Positions 60,343-64,000 of a DNA stretch of 64,000 bases are shown piece after piece; position 1 is the stretch's first letter; each line of letters begins with the position of its first letter. The stretch covers positions 1,426,001-1,490,000 of the forward strand of contig CP121313.1 in the NCBI GenBank assembly GCA_043513815.1, read 5' to 3'. The position numbers were made by a program, and so were the translations under genes. The notes under the pieces were generated by a model, which had not been told where the DNA came from, made no database searches, and was given only the letters and a program-made list of their open reading frames with translations. Origin of the DNA: JANQIO01 sp043513815 (GTDB taxonomy: Bacteria > Pseudomonadota > Gammaproteobacteria > Pseudomonadales > Halieaceae).

Positions 60343-61680
60343 ATGACAAACGCCACGGGCCAGTCCCTCGGCTTCTGGCGCTGCTGGGCACTGGTGGTCG
60401 GGGGCGCGATTGGCTCCGCCATCTTCATCATGCCGGCGCTGGTGGCGCCTTACGGTGGTCTGGGGCTGTTGAGTTGGGCGGCAGCTGCGGTGGGGGCTTT
60501 GTTTGTGGCGATGATGTTCGCCAACCTGTCGCGCCACGTTACCCGTACTGGCGGGCCCTATGCCCACGCCCATACCGCCTTCGGAGATTTTGGTGGCTTT
60601 CTGGTGGCCTGGGGCTTCTGGATTTCCCTGTGGACCGCCTGTGCCGGCATTGCTATTGCCTTCATCGGTTACGCCGGTGCCCTGGTGCCGCCGATCGCCG
60701 ACAACCCGGTGCTCGGCAGTGGCGCCGGCCTGGTGCTGATCTGGGCGCTGGTGGGGGTGAACATTGCAGGTGTAAAGGAGTCCGGGATCTTCAGCCTGGC
60801 CACCACCGTACTCAAGTTGATTCCCCTGGTAGTGATCGGCAGCGTTGGTCTGTTGTTTGTCGAGGCCGAGACCCTGCCGCCGCTGAATCCGGGCACCGGC
60901 AGTAGCGTTGCCGTATTCGCCTCGGCCTTTGCCATTACCTTCTGGACCTTTGTCGGAATCGAGGCCGCCACCGTGCCCTCTGAGGATGTGATCGAGCCCG
61001 ACAAGACCGTTCCCCGCGCCCTGATCATCGGCACCCTGACCATTGCCGTGGTCTACCTGTCAGTGGGCTTTGCGGTGATGGGCATGATTCCCGCCGATGA
61101 ACTGGCGGCCTCGGCGTCGCCACTCACCGATGCCGGCGTCCACATGGCCGGCAGCTGGGGTGGGGTGGCGGTGGCCATCGGGGCGATCATATCGATCATG
61201 GGTTCTTTCAATGTCACGCTGCTGGCAGCGGGGCAGACCGCCATGGCCGCTTCACGGGACGGGGTGTTTCCACGGGTGTTCGAACACCTGTCGGCGCGGG
61301 GAACACCGGCCTGGTCCTTTGTGATTGCCGGGCTGCTCGCCAGCGCCATGGTCATCATGAGCCAGACCCGCGGACTGGTCGGCGCCTATACCTTCGTGGT
61401 GCTGATCTCGACCCTGACCATCATTATTCCCTATGCGTTTTCGTCGATGGCGGGCCTGCTGCTGGGTCTGCACGATGGGAGCATCACGCCGGCGCGCCGA
61501 TTGCGCGAAGCGATCGTGTCGATGGTGGCGTTCCTGATTTGCATCTGGGTGATTGCGACCGCGGGGGAGGAGTCGGCCTACTGGACCCTGCTGCTGATCT
61601 TCGCGGGCTTGCCGGTGTATGTGGCGGTCACCCGCAATGCCTGTATTGAGCAGGGCCCTGGATCGGAAACGCGACCCTGA
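60343..61680 (+). CDS. APC-superfamily amino acid permease/antiporter
   Basis: A 445-residue, 12-helix inner-membrane transporter of the amino-acid/polyamine/organocation superfamily. TM1 has the unwound substrate motif GGAIGSAIFIMP; TM3 region TRTGGPYAHAHTAFGDFGGF and the TM6 line FWTFVGIEAATVPSEDV are typical of the basic amino-acid/polyamine antiporter (AdiC/PotE/CadB-like) group. The substrate is not set by context. It begins 45 bp after the NrtR-like gene on the same strand, so cotranscription is possible. It is followed by a strong hairpin at 61686. Confidence 0.85.
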   Translation: MTNATGQSLGFWRCWALVVGGAIGSAIFIMPALVAPYGGLGLLSWAAAAVGALFVAMMFANLSRHVTRTGGPYAHAHTAFGDFGGFLVAWGFWISLWTACAGIAIAFIGYAGALVPPIADNPVLGSGAGLVLIWALVGVNIAGVKESGIFSLATTVLKLIPLVVIGSVGLLFVEAETLPPLNPGTGSSVAVFASAFAITFWTFVGIEAATVPSEDVIEPDKTVPRALIIGTLTIAVVYLSVGFAVMGMIPADELAASASPLTDAGVHMAGSWGGVAVAIGAIISIMGSFNVTLLAAGQTAMAASRDGVFPRVFEHLSARGTPAWSFVIAGLLASAMVIMSQTRGLVGAYTFVVLISTLTIIIPYAFSSMAGLLLGLHDGSITPARRLREAIVSMVAFLICIWVIATAGEESAYWTLLLIFAGLPVYVAVTRNACIEQGPGSETRP

Positions 61681-61993
61681 ATCGCGGCTGAAGGGTGCTA
61701 TACCCTCAGCCTTCCAACTCGTCCCAGATCTCCCGCCCCCAACCGCGAATGATCAACGCGTCCCGCCAGCGATCAGCCTTATCATCCATCCGCTTCGCGG
61801 ATGTTGGGGAGGGTTGGGCAGAGCGGTCGCTGGTGAGCCATAAGGATGTCAAAGGAATCAGGTCCTTTCGTGTCCAGCTAATTGCGACCGGCGAACCAGG
61901 CCGGTGATGATTTTGAAAAACGGGGAAATCTCCGGGTGCAGTCTGGAGGTTATGATTTGTACTTCCTGCACTCCAACTAACCAGCAGCCGTGA
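61681..61993. other. 313-bp intergenic region between convergent genes
   Basis: Holds the hairpin at 61686-61711 and a second palindrome at 61787-61803 (CATCCGC-TTC-GCGGATG, seven pairs), which may be a repeat element or a second terminator. No gene or coding-like frame was found in the rest. Confidence 0.5.
61686..61711 (+). terminator. Terminator hairpin after the permease gene
   Basis: GGCTG...GGGT pairs with ACCC...CAGCC around a five-base loop, with a one-base bulge. It starts six bases after the stop and is followed by TTCC, so the U-tract is short. Confidence 0.5.
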
Positions 61994-63181
61994 CTACTTC
62001 TTCCCGGAGCATCCTCGACCGTCTTCGCAAAGCACCTGCTCGACACTGATCAGCTCTATGTCGTGCATCTGATCCAGATACGCTTCGAAATAGGGCTTGT
62101 GTGATGCCCCCACAATAACGAGTACCCGCGCACCCGGATGATTGCCGGCGGCCTCAATAACGTTGGCCGCCATTCTCAGGCCCCTCGCCTGCCACCACGC
62201 GACATATTGCCGGGCGACTGCATTGTTGTCTGGCATGGCTGTAGCCTGACCGAAATCTTCTTCGATCGAGTAGCGCAGGAAGGGCTCGGAGTTGATAAAG
62301 AGATATTCCTCAATGACCTGCTCTGGCGAATCCAGTTTACGGCGTTGGGCAGCCACCGTATCTGCAAGCGGGTGAATCGTTGCCCATGCAGCCTGAACAG
62401 TCGCTGAGAAGTTCTCGGGCGCACGCGTCTGGATAACATCAGCCGAGTGATCATCCATGGCTGCCAGCTGATCGATGCCGCGGCGCTGCGCCAGTTCGAC
62501 ACCGATAAGCCGATTCTCGTTGCGAGACAGGAGCGCCTTGTTGAGTCTGTTCATGAGGGCTTTGGTGACGCCGTCTGAGCGGATGCGATCGCTTTCTTCG
62601 AGCAATGACCATTGCAGTACCGCGGACCAGTACTCACCAGCGCCAAGGAACAACAGTGCCAGACGGCGCCTTTCGGCAGGGGAGGGTGAGTCACCCCAGT
62701 GAAGCAGCGCTTGCTCCAGTGCCGCGGCTGCCTCGGGGCGTGACATGTTCAGCGCAGCGAGGGCCTCGTCGACATTCGTGCAGTACTGTTGCGCGCTCGG
62801 GTACAACGCCTCGTACCGTTGGATCAGGTCACAGGTCCGACCGCCGACGGCTTCAATCGCAATGATGTCGGGCGAGAAACCTTCTAGACGATCCAGCAGC
62901 AGCGACAAATTCCGTGGATCAAAATCCTGCTCCGGCAGTCCGCCCAGATGGGCCGTTCCCAAAACCAGCACACGTGTGGGTTCGCCTCCCAGGACTTTCT
63001 GGACGCCGCTGAAATCGATCATCGGTGCAGCACCGGATTGCTCGAACAGGGGAGAGCCAGGCAGGGTCAGGGTGCGAGTCGCTACCGGCACGGATGACTC
63101 ATCTACACCTGAGCTGGAACAGGCGACAAGCATCCCCAGAACCAGCAGGCAGATGTGAAAGTTCGGCATATATCGTTTCAT
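61994..63181 (-). CDS. DUF5694 lipoprotein (TraB/ChaN-like fold)
   Basis: A 395-residue lipoprotein with lipobox LVAC (Cys21). The DUF5694 domain starts with VLVLGTAHLGG (GTxH motif) and DIIAIEAVGGRTCDL, includes GVELAQRRGIDQLAAMD, and ends with RVLVIVGASHKPYFEAYL. This G-T-x-H ... E ... G-x-x-H order is that of the TraB/PrgY and ChaN-like superfamily, proposed metalloproteins. The function of the family is unknown. ATG at 63181 or 12 bp later (MPNFHI) are both possible starts. It lies 95 bp downstream of the DUF3108-like gene. Confidence 0.8.
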   Translation of the reverse strand: MKRYMPNFHICLLVLGMLVACSSSGVDESSVPVATRTLTLPGSPLFEQSGAAPMIDFSGVQKVLGGEPTRVLVLGTAHLGGLPEQDFDPRNLSLLLDRLEGFSPDIIAIEAVGGRTCDLIQRYEALYPSAQQYCTNVDEALAALNMSRPEAAAALEQALLHWGDSPSPAERRRLALLFLGAGEYWSAVLQWSLLEESDRIRSDGVTKALMNRLNKALLSRNENRLIGVELAQRRGIDQLAAMDDHSADVIQTRAPENFSATVQAAWATIHPLADTVAAQRRKLDSPEQVIEEYLFINSEPFLRYSIEEDFGQATAMPDNNAVARQYVAWWQARGLRMAANVIEAAGNHPGARVLVIVGASHKPYFEAYLDQMHDIELISVEQVLCEDGRGCSGKK

Positions 63182-63276
63182 ATTGATGCAGAAGTTTACA
63201 GTAACTCCTGGGATGTCGCCGCCGCGCGACTGGCTCAGTCAGAAAAGCCCCCGTTCGCCCTGAACTCAGGCCTGGG

Positions 63277-63996
63277 TCATTTCAGCTCAAAACTCGTCAG
63301 CAGACTCACCAATACGCGCCCATCCGGCGACGGGTGCGCTACTTTGACAAGATAGGGCGCTTCTTTCCTGACCCAATAGGTCCAGTCTGTTTGCGGCTGA
63401 TGTACCTTCCAGGTGACTACTTCTTCCCCGTTCAGTTCGAGGTGCTCCTGACCCAGAACGTCGAAGACCTGGGTTTCAGCAGCCGGATTTGCACCGCCCC
63501 GGTAGCCCTCAACGGCAATGTGCGCCTGTGAATCAAAAGGAAGCGCCGCAGCGAAGATGCCCTGAAGATTGACTTCGACAATGCCGGGGGCCATATCCGC
63601 AGACGTTACACGTGCCGGTGTTTCAGTGCCTGAGATGAGTACCTGAACGAGTTGCGTCTCTTTTAACTGGGAATGATACACACCGCTCAAACCCGGCCCA
63701 AACCGCTGGGTCAAATGCAGCGGACTCAGTGATTGCTTGTCGGCAGAGACAGTGCGCACCAGATCCACATTGCTTCCTGCCGGTTTTCTCGTCACGGTCC
63801 TCAGGATGCGGGTTTCATCGATCACGACGGAATCGCTCCAGGTCCCGGCAGACTCGAGGGTGCCGTCTGCGTCTCTGGCATAATAGTTGAACTCCGCGGA
63901 GTAAGACTGCATGTGAGACACGTCCAACGGGTGGTCCGATGCGTTTGTGAGGCAGGAAAAGCCGGCAAGAAATACGGGCAGTAATAGTCTGTTCAT
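63277..63996 (-). CDS. Exported DUF3108-like protein
   Basis: A 239-residue exported protein with a signal peptide (MNRLLLPVFLAGFSCLTNA, about 1-19) followed by a beta-rich domain. The start SAEFNYYARDADGTLESAG and the later FDVLGQEHLELNGEEVVTWKV and TYWVRKEAPYLVKV fit the DUF3108/LolA-like incomplete-barrel pattern seen in periplasmic proteins of unknown ligand. The reading frame is complete within the window; its ATG is four bases from the end, so its upstream signals are not visible. Confidence 0.65.
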   Translation of the reverse strand: MNRLLLPVFLAGFSCLTNASDHPLDVSHMQSYSAEFNYYARDADGTLESAGTWSDSVVIDETRILRTVTRKPAGSNVDLVRTVSADKQSLSPLHLTQRFGPGLSGVYHSQLKETQLVQVLISGTETPARVTSADMAPGIVEVNLQGIFAAALPFDSQAHIAVEGYRGGANPAAETQVFDVLGQEHLELNGEEVVTWKVHQPQTDWTYWVRKEAPYLVKVAHPSPDGRVLVSLLTSFELK

Positions 63997-64000
63997 AAGT

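Overview
The window looks like chromosomal DNA of a high-GC, Gram-negative, probably marine gammaproteobacterium of the Halieaceae/OM60-NOR5 or Spongiibacteraceae type. This is an inference from gene content: a Cti cis-trans isomerase, an MddA-like methyltransferase, a soluble P450, a sulfotransferase, an LLM oxidoreductase with a limonene-epoxide-hydrolase-like protein, many lipoproteins with Gram-negative lipoboxes, an HME-RND efflux operon, and REP-type CGTCATTCCCGC palindromes. There is no rRNA, tRNA, CRISPR array, intact transposase or prophage. Most genes are ordinary accessory-metabolism genes in short operons.

Layout. 1-6191: end of an alpha/beta hydrolase, cti, a TauE/SafE permease with a Tat-exported HisC-like aminotransferase, and a metallo-beta-lactamase-fold (MBL) protein. 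6192-7043: a lower-GC island with no long gene, carrying two very small membrane proteins and a sequence that reads as a double-glycine-leader, bacteriocin-like peptide. 7044-8732: an ABA4-like membrane protein, a lactonase-like MBL enzyme and a PH-domain protein. 8850-15090: a membrane-anchored LuxR-type regulator divergent from a four-gene TolC/adaptor/HME-RND/DUF3240 efflux operon. 15161-19267: class V aminotransferase, sulfotransferase and amidohydrolase, separated by a second repeat family (GGGGACAGACCACGTTT). 19330-26676: two giant adjacent lipoprotein genes, a Tat lipoprotein with an NHL-like C-terminus and a Sec lipoprotein made of pentapeptide repeats interrupted by a beta-propeller-like insert.

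26871-48664: alpha/beta hydrolase, exported FAH-like protein, MddA-like methyltransferase, P450, beta-CASP nuclease with a LOG-type protein, RIO kinase, DUF885 lipoprotein, penicillin-binding-protein-like serine hydrolase, PQQ sugar dehydrogenase, RecQ, LLM oxidoreductase, epoxide-hydrolase-like protein, DEAD-box RNA helicase and an NHL-repeat lipoprotein. 48847-52143: a compact trio of outer-membrane barrel, cupredoxin and class III cyclase. 52211-57272: methyltransferase, an MFS permease fused to tandem TFIIB-type zinc ribbons, serine hydrolase and zinc alcohol dehydrogenase. 57474-60298: an SPFH protein and an NAD-kinase-like protein in an overlapping operon, divergent from an NrtR-like Nudix/winged-helix regulator. 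The shared promoter holds three copies of a 17-bp palindrome. 60343-63996: amino-acid permease, DUF5694 lipoprotein and a DUF3108-like exported protein.

The best candidates for something undescribed are the NrtR-like/SPFH/NAD-kinase-like locus with its triple operator, the paired giant lipoproteins, the double-glycine peptide island, the MFS-zinc-ribbon fusion and the barrel-cupredoxin-cyclase trio.
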